A program made the translations under genes and the position numbers. The notes under the pieces are model-generated. The model ran no database searches. It saw only the letters and a list, made by a program, of their open reading frames with translations, and was not told the origin of the DNA. A stretch of DNA of 15,117 nt, from assembly GCA_003524365.1 (NCBI GenBank), contig DQHS01000056.1, positions 3,598-18,714 of the forward strand, in the 5' to 3' direction. Numbering within the stretch: position 1 is the stretch's first letter; the number at the start of each line of letters is the position of its first letter. Of this stretch, positions 1 to 7,170 are shown piece by piece. Origin of the DNA: Cellvibrio sp. GTDB lineage: Bacteria; Pseudomonadota; Gammaproteobacteria; Pseudomonadales; Cellvibrionaceae.

Positions 1-252
1 GTTTTAAAAGGAAGCCGCCAGAATACGCCCTGGGCGCTACTGGCATTATTGTTTACCTTGATGCACACCGGATTTTTAGGCGCGCTGCTGACCTTTGCTT
101 CTGCGCCCCTGTACGGCGAAGTGCGCAGTCTTGGCGACCAGCAACTGGCGGGGCTGATTATGTGGGTGGTCGGGGGAGGGCCTTATCTTGTGGCGGCAGT
201 TTGGGTGGGGAATAGTTGGTATAAACAGTTGCAGGAACAGATGGATGGGTGA
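1..252 (+). CDS. CtaG-type cytochrome c oxidase assembly protein, C-terminal fragment
   Basis: The reading frame is open from the first base and ends at TGA 250-252, so only the last 83 codons are seen and the start lies outside the window. The visible protein has two hydrophobic segments (about visible residues 11-34 and 50-71). It contains the stretch MHTGFLGALLTFA followed by DQQLAGLIMWVVGG, which I recognise as the C-terminal signature of the caa3_CtaG (COG3336) integral membrane family. These proteins are linked to copper delivery to, or assembly of, heme-copper oxidases in the inner membrane. The family call rests on these conserved stretches only. A proline often seen after IMWV is a valine here. 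It converges with the feo operon on the other strand; the hairpin at 300-328 probably ends its transcript. Confidence 0.75.
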   Translation, partial: VLKGSRQNTPWALLALLFTLMHTGFLGALLTFASAPLYGEVRSLGDQQLAGLIMWVVGGGPYLVAAVWVGNSWYKQLQEQMDG

Positions 253-299
253 GCGGGTGGGATTTGAAGTTGTTGAATTAGCCGGAATGATTAATGGTT

Positions 300-328
300 A
301 TATTCGGCTCATCCTGTGAGCCGAATAT
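300..328. terminator. 12-bp perfect hairpin after ctaG-like gene
   Basis: The arms at 300-311 (ATATTCGGCTCA) and 317-328 pair perfectly around the 5-base loop TCCTG. It lies 47 bases after the CtaG stop between convergent genes. There is no clear run of T, so it may be a weak bidirectional terminator or an mRNA 3' stabiliser. A third half-copy, TCGGCTCA at 338-345, could pair alternatively with 317-324. Confidence 0.5.
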
Positions 329-360
329 CGGATTTAATCGGCTCATGTGGCAAACAACAT

Positions 361-416
361 GTAGGGGCGCTGCTTGCCGCGCCCAAAACAAAGGGCGCAG
401 CAAGCGGCGCCCCTAC
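361..416. repeat. REP-like 24-bp inverted repeat (GTAGGGGCGC...GCGCCCCTAC)
   Basis: The arm at 361-384 and the reverse complement of 393-416 match at 22 of 24 positions around the loop AAAACAAA (385-392). The outer GTAGGGGCGC/GCGCCCCTAC ends resemble extragenic palindromic elements found in many copies in diverse bacterial genomes. It begins 3 bases beyond the stop of the last feo gene, so it may also act as that operon's transcription end. Copy number elsewhere in this genome cannot be judged from the window. Confidence 0.7.
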
Positions 417-419
417 GAA

Positions 420-605
420 TTAATGCGGTGTTTTTTCGGCGGTGTTGCTGCATCTGGCGTCGCTGGTTTTATCGCACCCGCCACATCCACCGCAGGCGGC
501 GGATTTTTTGGCTGAAGAGAAAATCCAGCGGCGCACTAAAAAAATCACCGCTGTGATGACACAAATACCGACGATCACCTCTTGCCACGGAATGTCTTGC
601 CACAT
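420..605 (-). CDS. FeoB-associated Cys-rich membrane protein
   Basis: This is a 61-residue protein with one membrane segment (about residues 9-24), then a basic stretch (RRW, KK), then a cysteine cluster C38-x2-C41-x2-C44 and C52 in a Gly/Ser-rich tail. This layout and its place directly after feoB match the small FeoB-associated Cys-rich membrane protein family. The function is not established; the cysteines may bind or sense iron at the FeoB exit. The start ATG (603-605) has a G-rich Shine-Dalgarno (GGGGGGAA) just upstream, and the gap to the feoB stop is 21 bases, so it is the third gene of the feo operon. It is not a winged-helix FeoC of the enterobacterial kind. Confidence 0.75.
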   Translation of the reverse strand: MWQDIPWQEVIVGICVITAVIFLVRRWIFSSAKKSAACGGCGGCDKTSDARCSNTAEKTPH

Positions 606-626
606 AGCGATTCCCCCCGTTATCGG

Positions 627-2486
627 TTAACCCACAATCGCGCTGGCGATTTGATATGTCGCCCAAGCGGCAAAGTAGGCGAGAGCGAATAAATAAATAG
701 TGAAAAAAGTGGTCGCCTTCGCTGAGTTGGTTTCGCGTTTTACCACGGCGATTGTCGATATACATTGCGGTGCATACACAAACCACGCGAGGTATGCATA
801 GGCCACTGGTAGTGACCAACTCGCGGCAAGCGCGGAGCCGAGTGCGACATCAATTGATTCTTCACCCACAGCGTAAACAGTAGCCAATGCGCTCACGGCA
901 ACTTCGCGCGCGCCCATCGCGGGAATCAGCGCAATACACATCTGCCAGTTGAAACCGAGTGGGGCAAACAGTGGTTGCATAAAGTGGCCGAGCTGACCGG
1001 CGAAGCTGTAGTCAATCGCGGGTAACGTCGCATCGGCTGGTGCGCCGGGGAAGGTCGCTAAAAACCAGAGCACAATCGAGAGCGCGAGAATGATGGTGCC
1101 GACGCGGCGAATGAAAATCCACGCGCGCTCGCGTAACCCCATTAACAGGTGATACGCCATTGGCCAACGGTAGGTGGGTAATTCAAGCAGCAACGGATAC
1201 TCTTCGCGACCGCTGGCACGGCGGCGCATAAGCCAGGCGATGACGGCAGCGCTGGCAACACCGGCGAAATAAAGCGCGAACAAGGTAAGGCCTTGCAGAT
1301 TAAAAAAGCCCCAAACCGTTTGCTCGGGAATAAACGCGGCGATGATCAATGCATACACCGGCAAGCGCGCCGAGCAGGTCATCAGCGGCGCGACCATGAT
1401 GGTGATAAAGCGCTCGCGCGGGTCGGCGATAGTGCGCGTCGCCATAATGCCAGGTACGGCGCAGGCGAAGCTGGATAACAGCGGGATAAATGAACGGCCT
1501 GAGAGGCCCAGCCCGCGCATGGGGCGATCCAGCAAAAACGCGGCGCGGGTGAGATAGCCAGTGTCCTCCAAAAGCAGAATAAAAAAGAAGAGGATGATAA
1601 TTTGCGGCAGGAATACCAGTACGCCGCCAACGCCGGCGATCAGGCCATCGATAATAAAGTCTTTGAGGATGCCATCGGGTAATACCGTGCCGATTAATCC
1701 GCCCAGTCCACTGAAGCCGGCATCAATTAAATCCACAACTGGCGATGCCCAGGCAAATACCGCTTGGAAGATCACCAACAAAATGCTGAACAGCACGACT
1801 AAACCGAGCAGCGGATGCATCACTAATGCGTCCAACCGATCTTGCCAGTGCGGTAAATGCGCCGGTTGTATAACGTGTTGGCTGATGATGCTTTCGATCT
1901 CGGCGTAGAGCGCCTCTACGGATTCTTGCCTGTCGCTGAGAGTGAGTATTTGCTCACCTTCGAGTGCTTGCGGTTGCTGAGCGTAGCTATTCAGCACTTG
2001 GCGCAAGTCGGCAACGCCCTGGCTGTTAACGGCAACGGTTTCGACAATCGGTACACCTATGGCGTTTGCCAGTGCGGCCGTATTGATGCTGATACCGCGG
2101 CGTTTGGCTTCATCCATTTGGTTGAGCGCCAGAATCATCGGACGGTTGAGACTTTTCAGCTCCATCACCAACCGCAAACCCAAGCGCAGGTTGCAGGCAT
2201 CGATTACGGCGATAAGCAAATCCGGGCGGCGCTCACCGGCGAGTTGGCCGAGGATCACATCGCGCGCGACTTGTTCGTCGGGAGAGGTTACAAACAGGCT
2301 GTAAGTGCCGGGTAAATCGAGCAGTTCTGCAGGTTGCGAAAGACCCGTGACAATACCGGAACGGCGCTCGACGGTAACGCCAGGGTAGTTGGCAACCTTG
2401 GCGCGGGCGCCAGTCAGACGGTTAAATAACGAGGTTTTGCCGCAATTGGGATTGCCAATCAACGCGAAGCGAATAGGGGTGGACAT
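627..2486 (-). CDS. feoB: Ferrous iron transporter FeoB (short form)
   Basis: This is a 619-residue inner-membrane Fe(II) transporter. The N-terminal G domain shows G1 GNPNCGKTS (11-19), switch region NYPGVTVE (33-40), G3 DLPG (57-60) and G4 NQMD (122-125). A helical linker follows to about residue 215. The membrane domain begins near 225 and contains the Gate motifs SFACAVPGIMATR (339-351) and PLMTCSARLPVY (367-378) with their conserved cysteines C342 and C371, plus a later VYAPQC segment near 570. The protein is about 150 residues shorter than E. coli FeoB but agrees with the shorter class found in Xanthomonas and relatives; nothing looks truncated. The start ATG follows an AGGT Shine-Dalgarno. 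It lies 42 bases after feoA and is probably repressed by Fur with iron, through the box upstream of feoA. Confidence 0.97.
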   Translation of the reverse strand: MSTPIRFALIGNPNCGKTSLFNRLTGARAKVANYPGVTVERRSGIVTGLSQPAELLDLPGTYSLFVTSPDEQVARDVILGQLAGERRPDLLIAVIDACNLRLGLRLVMELKSLNRPMILALNQMDEAKRRGISINTAALANAIGVPIVETVAVNSQGVADLRQVLNSYAQQPQALEGEQILTLSDRQESVEALYAEIESIISQHVIQPAHLPHWQDRLDALVMHPLLGLVVLFSILLVIFQAVFAWASPVVDLIDAGFSGLGGLIGTVLPDGILKDFIIDGLIAGVGGVLVFLPQIIILFFFILLLEDTGYLTRAAFLLDRPMRGLGLSGRSFIPLLSSFACAVPGIMATRTIADPRERFITIMVAPLMTCSARLPVYALIIAAFIPEQTVWGFFNLQGLTLFALYFAGVASAAVIAWLMRRRASGREEYPLLLELPTYRWPMAYHLLMGLRERAWIFIRRVGTIILALSIVLWFLATFPGAPADATLPAIDYSFAGQLGHFMQPLFAPLGFNWQMCIALIPAMGAREVAVSALATVYAVGEESIDVALGSALAASWSLPVAYAYLAWFVYAPQCISTIAVVKRETNSAKATTFFTIYLFALAYFAAWATYQIASAIVG

Positions 2487-2528
2487 TGTTGCTACCTGAC
2501 AAAAAGGCTGGTGTTGATTAGGGGGGCG

Positions 2529-2834
2529 CTATTGTTGGATAAGTTCGACACAGATTTTTGCGGCTTCGGCGCGGCGCAGGGCGAACTTGGTACCGTTGAC
2601 TTGGACCGCGAGCGGGTCGGAGCCAAGCAAACCAAAGCCGATAACTTTCAAAGGGGCGCCGGGCAAGAACCCCAGTTCTTTCAAGCGCAGGCTGACGCGT
2701 TCATCTTGTGCGCCAAATAGTGGCTGCTCAATCAAGCCAGTGACGCGCACTGCAACGCCTTTGCGGCATTGATCAAGGCGAAGAGCGGGTGTTAAAGCAT
2801 CTGTGATCACGGCAGTATTCATAAGTAAACACAT
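2529..2834 (-). CDS. feoA: FeoA, cytoplasmic SH3-like partner of FeoB
   Basis: The protein has 101 residues. From about residue 25 it shows a FeoA domain pattern: GVAVRVTGL, then RLKELGFLPGAPLKVIG, then PLAVQVNGTKFALRRAEAAKICV, ending in a beta strand. FeoA proteins are small SH3-fold cytoplasmic proteins needed for FeoB-driven Fe(II) uptake. The length is slightly above the usual 75-85 residues because of an N-terminal extension. The start is uncertain: ATG 2832-2834 and ATG 2820-2822 (97 residues) are both in frame, and neither has a strong Shine-Dalgarno. First gene of the minus-strand feo operon, with a Fur box directly upstream. Confidence 0.93.
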   Translation of the reverse strand: MCLLMNTAVITDALTPALRLDQCRKGVAVRVTGLIEQPLFGAQDERVSLRLKELGFLPGAPLKVIGFGLLGSDPLAVQVNGTKFALRRAEAAKICVELIQQ

Positions 2835-2842
2835 CTTGAATG

Positions 2843-2861
2843 TAAATGAGAGTGATTATTA
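2843..2861 (-). promoter_or_regulatory. Fur box upstream of feoA
   Basis: Read on the minus strand, the site gives TAATAATCACTCTCATTTA, very close to known gammaproteobacterial Fur boxes of the AATAATCATTCTCATTT type. It ends 9 bases before the upstream feoA start codon. Its position supports iron-dependent repression of feoA-feoB and the Cys-rich gene. No convincing -35/-10 pair could be picked out around it. Confidence 0.7.
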
Positions 2862-2880
2862 GGAAGAATACTGTATTTAC

Positions 2881-2910
2881 CACCAAGCCGCAATTTGAGC
2901 TTGGTGTTTT
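2881..2910 (+). terminator. Orphan terminator-like hairpin
   Basis: CACCAAGC (2881-2888) pairs with GCTTGGTG (2899-2906) around a 10-base loop and is followed by TTTT on the + strand. No + strand gene precedes it: feoA runs the other way and begins 47 bases to the left. It could end an RNA antisense to feoA or be a chance hairpin. Confidence 0.35.
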
Positions 2911-3197
2911 ATAGAGCTTATTGTTGTTAGCTATCGGTTCGCCTGACGGTGGTAATCCAGCAGTGCTGCGTTGTTCCGCCGGATCTGTATGGCGCTAAAA
3001 GTTGATGGGTTCTGCGGCCGGATTTGTCTTGTATGAGTTGACTTGGAATATTTGCTGTCTAGTTTGCAGTAATAAAAATGGGGAACTGGCGCAGGTCACG
3101 GCTGTCCCCCTATAAAGGATTAGGCCATAATCCTGCAGCTCTGTTAATTATTAACAATGATCGACCTAAAAAAACGCCACACAAAAAGGGTATTGCT

Positions 3198-4037
3198 ATG
3201 AGTGATGACTATCAACCGCGCAAAAATTCGTCTACCGCCATGATTGTTATTGTGGTGCTGGTCCTGATTGCTGCCGCGGCTGCCTTCTTCTTTTTACGTG
3301 ATGACGCACCTGCTGTATCACAAACGATCACTACACCAACTGCGGTTGCCCCACAAGTAATGGCTACCAGTAGCGCTGCTGCAGCCCCTATTGTTGAGTA
3401 CACACCACCGCAGCCAGTGATTGAGGTAGAACCTTTGCCAATGTTGAATGAAAGCGATACCAGTGTGCTGGCCGCACTCCAGCAACTGCGCGGTGAAGGT
3501 TTATTGCAATTGCTGGTGCCACAAGAAGTACTGCGTAAATTCGTATTGGCGGTAAATAACGTGGCTGAAGGGAAGGTGATTCACGAGTACCGCCCGATAG
3601 TATCGCCGCCGCCACCGTTTATCGCGGAAACCTTTTCCGTCATGGTTGAGGGCACTGCGGTCGATCAGGAACGTGTTGCCCCCAACAACTTCCAGCGTTA
3701 TGAGCCCTATGTAACCACATTGGCCTTGATCGACACCGATGCCGCCGTTGCAGTCTATCGCCGGTTTTATCCTCTGCTTGAGGAAGCGTTTCGTGAATTG
3801 GGTTTGAAAAAACCTAACTTTCACAGTGTGATGATTGCGGCTATCGATAACGTCCTTGCTGCACCCGATGCGCGAGGCGATTTGTTGCTCGTGCGCCCCA
3901 AGGTCTTTTACCAATATGCCGACCCGGCACTTGAGGCTATGCCGCAAACCCACAAACTGATGCTGCGCATGGGCCCTGAAAATGCGCGCAGTGTTAAGGC
4001 TAGCTTGCGCCAATTGCGAGCACGTCTCGTGGAATAG
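3198..4037 (+). CDS. DUF3014 domain protein, membrane anchored
   Basis: From ATG 3198 the protein has 279 residues. A short polar N-terminus is followed by one membrane segment (about 14-33), an Ala/Pro/Thr-rich periplasmic linker (about 36-80), and a conserved domain. That domain contains LNESDTSVLAALQQL (83-97), VLRKFVLAVNNVAEGK (111-126), AVYRRFYPLLEEAFRELG (184-202), LLLVRPKVFYQYADP (229-243) and the closing LMLRMGPENARSVKASLRQLR (254-274). This is the DUF3014 pattern; the function is not known. The frame runs back to an ATG at 3078, but I prefer 3198 because AAAGGG lies 8 bases upstream and the extra 40 residues look non-coding. It appears monocistronic, with a strong terminator 38 bases after the stop. 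Confidence 0.85.
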   Translation: MSDDYQPRKNSSTAMIVIVVLVLIAAAAAFFFLRDDAPAVSQTITTPTAVAPQVMATSSAAAAPIVEYTPPQPVIEVEPLPMLNESDTSVLAALQQLRGEGLLQLLVPQEVLRKFVLAVNNVAEGKVIHEYRPIVSPPPPFIAETFSVMVEGTAVDQERVAPNNFQRYEPYVTTLALIDTDAAVAVYRRFYPLLEEAFRELGLKKPNFHSVMIAAIDNVLAAPDARGDLLLVRPKVFYQYADPALEAMPQTHKLMLRMGPENARSVKASLRQLRARLVE

Positions 4038-4050
4038 TGTTTCGTGATTG

Positions 4051-4070
4051 TGCGCCCCGCCATGGGCGCA
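4051..4070. repeat. Small inverted repeat after DUF3014 gene
   Basis: TGCGCCC (4051-4057) pairs with GGGCGCA (4064-4070) around the loop CGCCAT, just before the main terminator. It may add to termination; little else can be said. Confidence 0.4.
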
Positions 4071-4075
4071 GGCGC

Positions 4076-4112
4076 GCAATAAAAAAACCGCCCAGTGCGG
4101 TTTTTTTATTGC
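4076..4112. terminator. Strong bidirectional intrinsic terminator
   Basis: A perfect 16-bp inverted repeat: arm 4076-4091 and arm 4097-4112 with the loop CCAGT. The GC core CCGC/GCGG is flanked by seven A on one side and seven T on the other, so it can work on both strands. It closes the DUF3014 transcript. Confidence 0.9.
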
Positions 4113-4364
4113 CTGCCGTTTCAAGTGTGTATTTTGGTAATCCTCCCTCCCTTCCTGTAAAAATATTTTTTTTCGGCCGTTGGCGCCCCAATTATCTAAT
4201 TTGCTGATTTGTAACAAATTTATAACAAAACTGCCCGTTTCCTCTCCACGACAGAACTTTAGATTGCCTTGCAAAGTCTTGACAACGTTGTCTCATATTC
4301 GCAGTTGTTGAAGAGTTAGATCATTATTAATACACACAAATTGCCAAGTCTCGGGAGAATAACT
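4113..4364 (+). other. Upstream region of the TonB-dependent receptor gene
   Basis: This AT-rich stretch has TAACAAA repeated at 4212-4218 and 4222-4228, then the palindromic operator at 4281-4292. The Shine-Dalgarno CGGGAGAA lies at 4352-4359. No -10 stands at proper spacing from TTGACA (4279-4284), so the transcription start of the receptor gene is not resolved. Confidence 0.5.
4279..4293. promoter_or_regulatory. LacI-family (probable NagR) operator, copy 1
   Basis: TTGACAACGTTGTCT contains the perfect 12-base palindrome GACAACGTTGTC (4281-4292) with a central CG, the hallmark of LacI-family operators. The same 15 bases occur in the same orientation at 9626-9640 before the nag operon. It lies 72 bases upstream of the receptor start. 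Binding by a NagR-type regulator is inferred from linkage; no regulator gene is in the window. Confidence 0.8.
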
Positions 4365-7073
4365 ATGCGTAACAAGTTGAGTGATGCGATCAAACTGGCC
4401 AACAAGAGTGCACTGATGCTCGGTTCGGTAGCAGCTGTCGCCATGATGAGTTTTGTTAGTACTGCACAAGCACAAGATGCAAGTGCAGAACCGGAAGAAG
4501 TATTGGTAACCGGTATTCGCGGTGCATTGAAAAATGCTGTTGATATCAAACGTAACTCTACTGCGATTGTAGATGCCGTTTCTGCCGAAGATGTGGGTAA
4601 GTTTCCTGATTCTGATGTGGGTGAGTCACTTGGCCGCGTTCCCGGTGTAACTGTTGGTCGTGCATTTGGCCAGGGTGCGTCAGTATCTATTCGCGGCGCA
4701 GCGCCGCAAATGACCTTGACCCAGTTGAATGGGCAAAATGTTGCTTCAACTGGTTGGTATGATCAACAAGCCATCGACCGCAGTTTTAACTACTCTTTAC
4801 TGCCTTCACAGTTAGTTGGTGGTATGGATGTTTATAAATCATCGCAAGCTGACCTGAACGAAGGTGGCATTGGCGGTACTGTAATCGTTAAAACCCGTAA
4901 ACCTTTGGATATGGAAGCTAACAGTGTTTATGTGGGTGCTAAAGCGCGCACCGGCACTATTAGTGACGATGTATCTCCTGAATTATCTGGTTTGTATAGC
5001 TGGAAAAATGATTCAGAAACCTTTGGTGTGTTGGTTGCAGGCGCCACTGAAGAGTTGGACTACGTTCGTCGTGGCACTGAGTCAGACTACCGTTGGTGGG
5101 ATGATGTTTCTCCAACAACTTTTATTCAGGAGCGTGAGCGTACTGCATTGGATTTGACTGCGCAGTGGGCTCCTACCGATGCACTGACGTTTGGTTTGCA
5201 CTTTTTGTCTTTGGATCTGAAAGCGAACAACACCAACACCAGTACCTATTTGTTCACTGGTTTGGATAAATCAGCTGCTAATTATACCTGCTCTGAAACC
5301 AACGCTGCCGGTGTTTGTGTTAAGAGCACAACCAAGAATCCCGTGCGTGGTGATTTGACTGCTGGTTGGGCAAGTGGTGCTTTGGGGACAGAGACCTTCA
5401 ACCAGACTTGGGGTCGTATTGCTAGCATGAAATCTGAAACAGTTGATTTTGATGCTGAGTATGCCGGTGATGCATTCAAGGTCACTGCTCGTGCTGGTAG
5501 CACTAAAGCAGATGGTGGTACTGATCTGACTACTAACTTTTCGCACTTTGCCAGCTTGGGTGATTACAACATGGCGTTGTGGGCTGGTAGCGTTGACGCT
5601 TCTGGTAAGAAAATCAAGATTAATCCTACCTCTGATTTGAATATGACGCTTGCCAACTATCGTGCTCAATCGGCTGCAGAAGCTTGGGCTGTTAAAAGAG
5701 GTCCAAACTCAGATGAAGAGACTTATGCACAAGTCGATTTTGAGTTTGAGCTGGATCTGGGTGCAATTAAATCGTTCAAAACTGGTGTACGTACTACCGA
5801 CCACGATGTTGAAAAATCATCTGACCAAGCGGTGTTTGGTAAAGTAATTCCTCAAACTCTTAATGATACATCTAGATTTTACAGTGGCACCTTTGAAGTT
5901 GGCTCACATGGCTTTAAAGCACCAAAACCAGTACTGGGTGCAATGATTGACGCAACCTTGGCTGATGTAACTGACTGGAAACAAGAGCGTTCCGGTTACG
6001 CTGCATTGAATGAACAAAATGATGCACTTTACGGTATGTTCACGTTTGAAGCCGACGCTGTAAAAGGTAATTTTGGCCTGCGTTACGTCAGTACCGAGAT
6101 TACTGGTAAGTCATACGCAATCGATGGTACTCCGTTGGCCGCTGGCGATTTAGCGCAAAACGCGTTCTATAGCAATGACAAGTCTTCCACTAAGGAAAAC
6201 TACGATGATGTATTGCCAAGCCTGAACGTGTCGTTTGACTTGACCGATGATTTGGTGTTGCGCACTACCGCATCACAAGCGCTAAGCCGTGCCAACTACA
6301 ACGATATGTTTACAGCGGCAACTCAAGCTGGTTATCAAGACACCGTTCAAGGCAACGAGCGCCTGACCATTGGTAATGTGGGTTTGAAGCCAATGAAAGC
6401 ATCTCAGGCAGACCTTGGTCTTGAGTACTACTATGGTGATGGCAACATGTTGTCTGCGACTTACTTTGTGAAGTCAATTAACAACTTCGTTACCACCGAA
6501 ATTCAGGTGAATCAATCCATTGGTTTGGTAAGCCCGGATACTGGCCTCGATAACTGGGAAGTAAACACCCTGAAAAACGCTGGTGGTGGTGAGATTGACG
6601 GTATCGAACTGCAATTGAATCACGCCTTCGATAACGGCTTTGGTATTGTAGCCAACTACACTTACGTTAATGCTAACGCACCAATGGAAAGCTATGCTGA
6701 TCGTATCGGCGTGTTTACCGAGTCATCCCAAGACAGCTTGAACCTGGTTGGTTACTGGGAAAATGACGTGTACTCCGCACGTGCTGCGTACAACTGGCGC
6801 TCAGAGTACATGATTCGTGAAACGGGTTATTACGGCAATCGTATGCACGGTGACTTCGGTTCACTGGATCTTAGTTTCGGCTGGAACGTCACCGATAGCC
6901 TTAGTCTGACCTTTGAGGCGACCAATGTTCTTGAGGAAGATGATATTCAATATGGCGCGGCTGAAGCTTATACCTCGCAATATGGTATGAAAGCTCCGCT
7001 GTTGGAAGGTTTTCCAGCTTGGTCATTTGAAGGTGAAGCAACTTACATGTTAGGTGTAAGCTTCAAGCTGTAA
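4365..7073 (+). CDS. TonB-dependent receptor, probably for GlcNAc or chito-oligosaccharides
   Basis: A 902-residue outer-membrane active transporter. A signal peptide is clear (MRNK..., hydrophobic core about 16-30, likely cut after AQA at 36), followed by a TonB-box-like EEVLVTG (44-50). The plug runs from about 57 to 176 and contains VGKFPDSDVGESLGRVPGVTV, VSIRGAAPQMTLTQLNGQNV and EGGIGGTVIVKTRKP. The remainder is a beta-barrel with typical ATNVLEEDD and GVSFKL near the end. It belongs to the Xanthomonas/Caulobacter-type receptor group. C309 and C318 sit close together in a predicted outer loop and may form a disulfide. The in-frame TTG at 4341 was rejected in favour of ATG 4365, which has GGGAGAA 6 bases upstream. 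The substrate is inferred from the operator shared with the nag operon; other amino sugars remain possible. Confidence 0.9.
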   Translation: MRNKLSDAIKLANKSALMLGSVAAVAMMSFVSTAQAQDASAEPEEVLVTGIRGALKNAVDIKRNSTAIVDAVSAEDVGKFPDSDVGESLGRVPGVTVGRAFGQGASVSIRGAAPQMTLTQLNGQNVASTGWYDQQAIDRSFNYSLLPSQLVGGMDVYKSSQADLNEGGIGGTVIVKTRKPLDMEANSVYVGAKARTGTISDDVSPELSGLYSWKNDSETFGVLVAGATEELDYVRRGTESDYRWWDDVSPTTFIQERERTALDLTAQWAPTDALTFGLHFLSLDLKANNTNTSTYLFTGLDKSAANYTCSETNAAGVCVKSTTKNPVRGDLTAGWASGALGTETFNQTWGRIASMKSETVDFDAEYAGDAFKVTARAGSTKADGGTDLTTNFSHFASLGDYNMALWAGSVDASGKKIKINPTSDLNMTLANYRAQSAAEAWAVKRGPNSDEETYAQVDFEFELDLGAIKSFKTGVRTTDHDVEKSSDQAVFGKVIPQTLNDTSRFYSGTFEVGSHGFKAPKPVLGAMIDATLADVTDWKQERSGYAALNEQNDALYGMFTFEADAVKGNFGLRYVSTEITGKSYAIDGTPLAAGDLAQNAFYSNDKSSTKENYDDVLPSLNVSFDLTDDLVLRTTASQALSRANYNDMFTAATQAGYQDTVQGNERLTIGNVGLKPMKASQADLGLEYYYGDGNMLSATYFVKSINNFVTTEIQVNQSIGLVSPDTGLDNWEVNTLKNAGGGEIDGIELQLNHAFDNGFGIVANYTYVNANAPMESYADRIGVFTESSQDSLNLVGYWENDVYSARAAYNWRSEYMIRETGYYGNRMHGDFGSLDLSFGWNVTDSLSLTFEATNVLEEDDIQYGAAEAYTSQYGMKAPLLEGFPAWSFEGEATYMLGVSFKL

Positions 7074-7095
7074 GTGCTAATTAGCTGAGTAGTTA

Positions 7096-7126
7096 AAAAA
7101 AGGCCCAGCTTATGCTGGGCTTTTTT
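7096..7126 (+). terminator. Intrinsic terminator after the receptor gene
   Basis: GCCCAGC (7103-7109) pairs with GCTGGGC (7114-7120) around TTAT and is followed by TTTTTT; a run of A precedes the left arm. It lies 22 bases after the receptor stop and 45 bases before the halogenase start, so most receptor transcripts should end here. Confidence 0.9.
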
Positions 7127-7170
7127 GTTTAAAAAAATTTTCAATTACAACTTTTATTGGTAAGCCAGTG

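Larger units (their letters stand above)
2835..3197. other. Divergent intergenic region between feoA and the DUF3014 gene
   Basis: It holds the Fur box (2843-2861), a terminator-like hairpin (2881-2910), two similar stretches CCGCCGGATCTGT (near 2977) and GCGGCCGGATTTGT (near 3014), and a 7-bp hairpin AGGATTA/TAATCCT (3116-3122 with 3128-3134) in the probable leader of the DUF3014 gene. TATAAA at 3111-3116 could be a -10 for that gene, but no matching -35 was found. I see no coding sequence. Confidence 0.5.

Noticed and set aside
469..819. 116-residue minus-strand frame over the feoB end and the Cys-rich gene
   Set aside because: Overlaps two better supported genes in another frame; no hydrophobic or domain pattern of its own.
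1857..2315. 152-residue open frame on the + strand, antisense within feoB
   Set aside because: Lies wholly opposite feoB, whose protein is conserved across this stretch; no recognisable domain and no ribosome site.
3078..3197. N-terminal extension of the DUF3014 protein
   Set aside because: The ATG at 3198 has a good Shine-Dalgarno and is followed at once by a normal membrane anchor; the extension includes leader hairpin sequence.
3501..4274. 257-residue open frame on the minus strand over the DUF3014 gene
   Set aside because: Runs through the strong terminator and opposite a conserved protein; composition is that of a shadow frame.
4269..4299. Receptor promoter TTGCAA with CATATT around the operator
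   Set aside because: 19-base spacing and weak boxes; cannot be supported.
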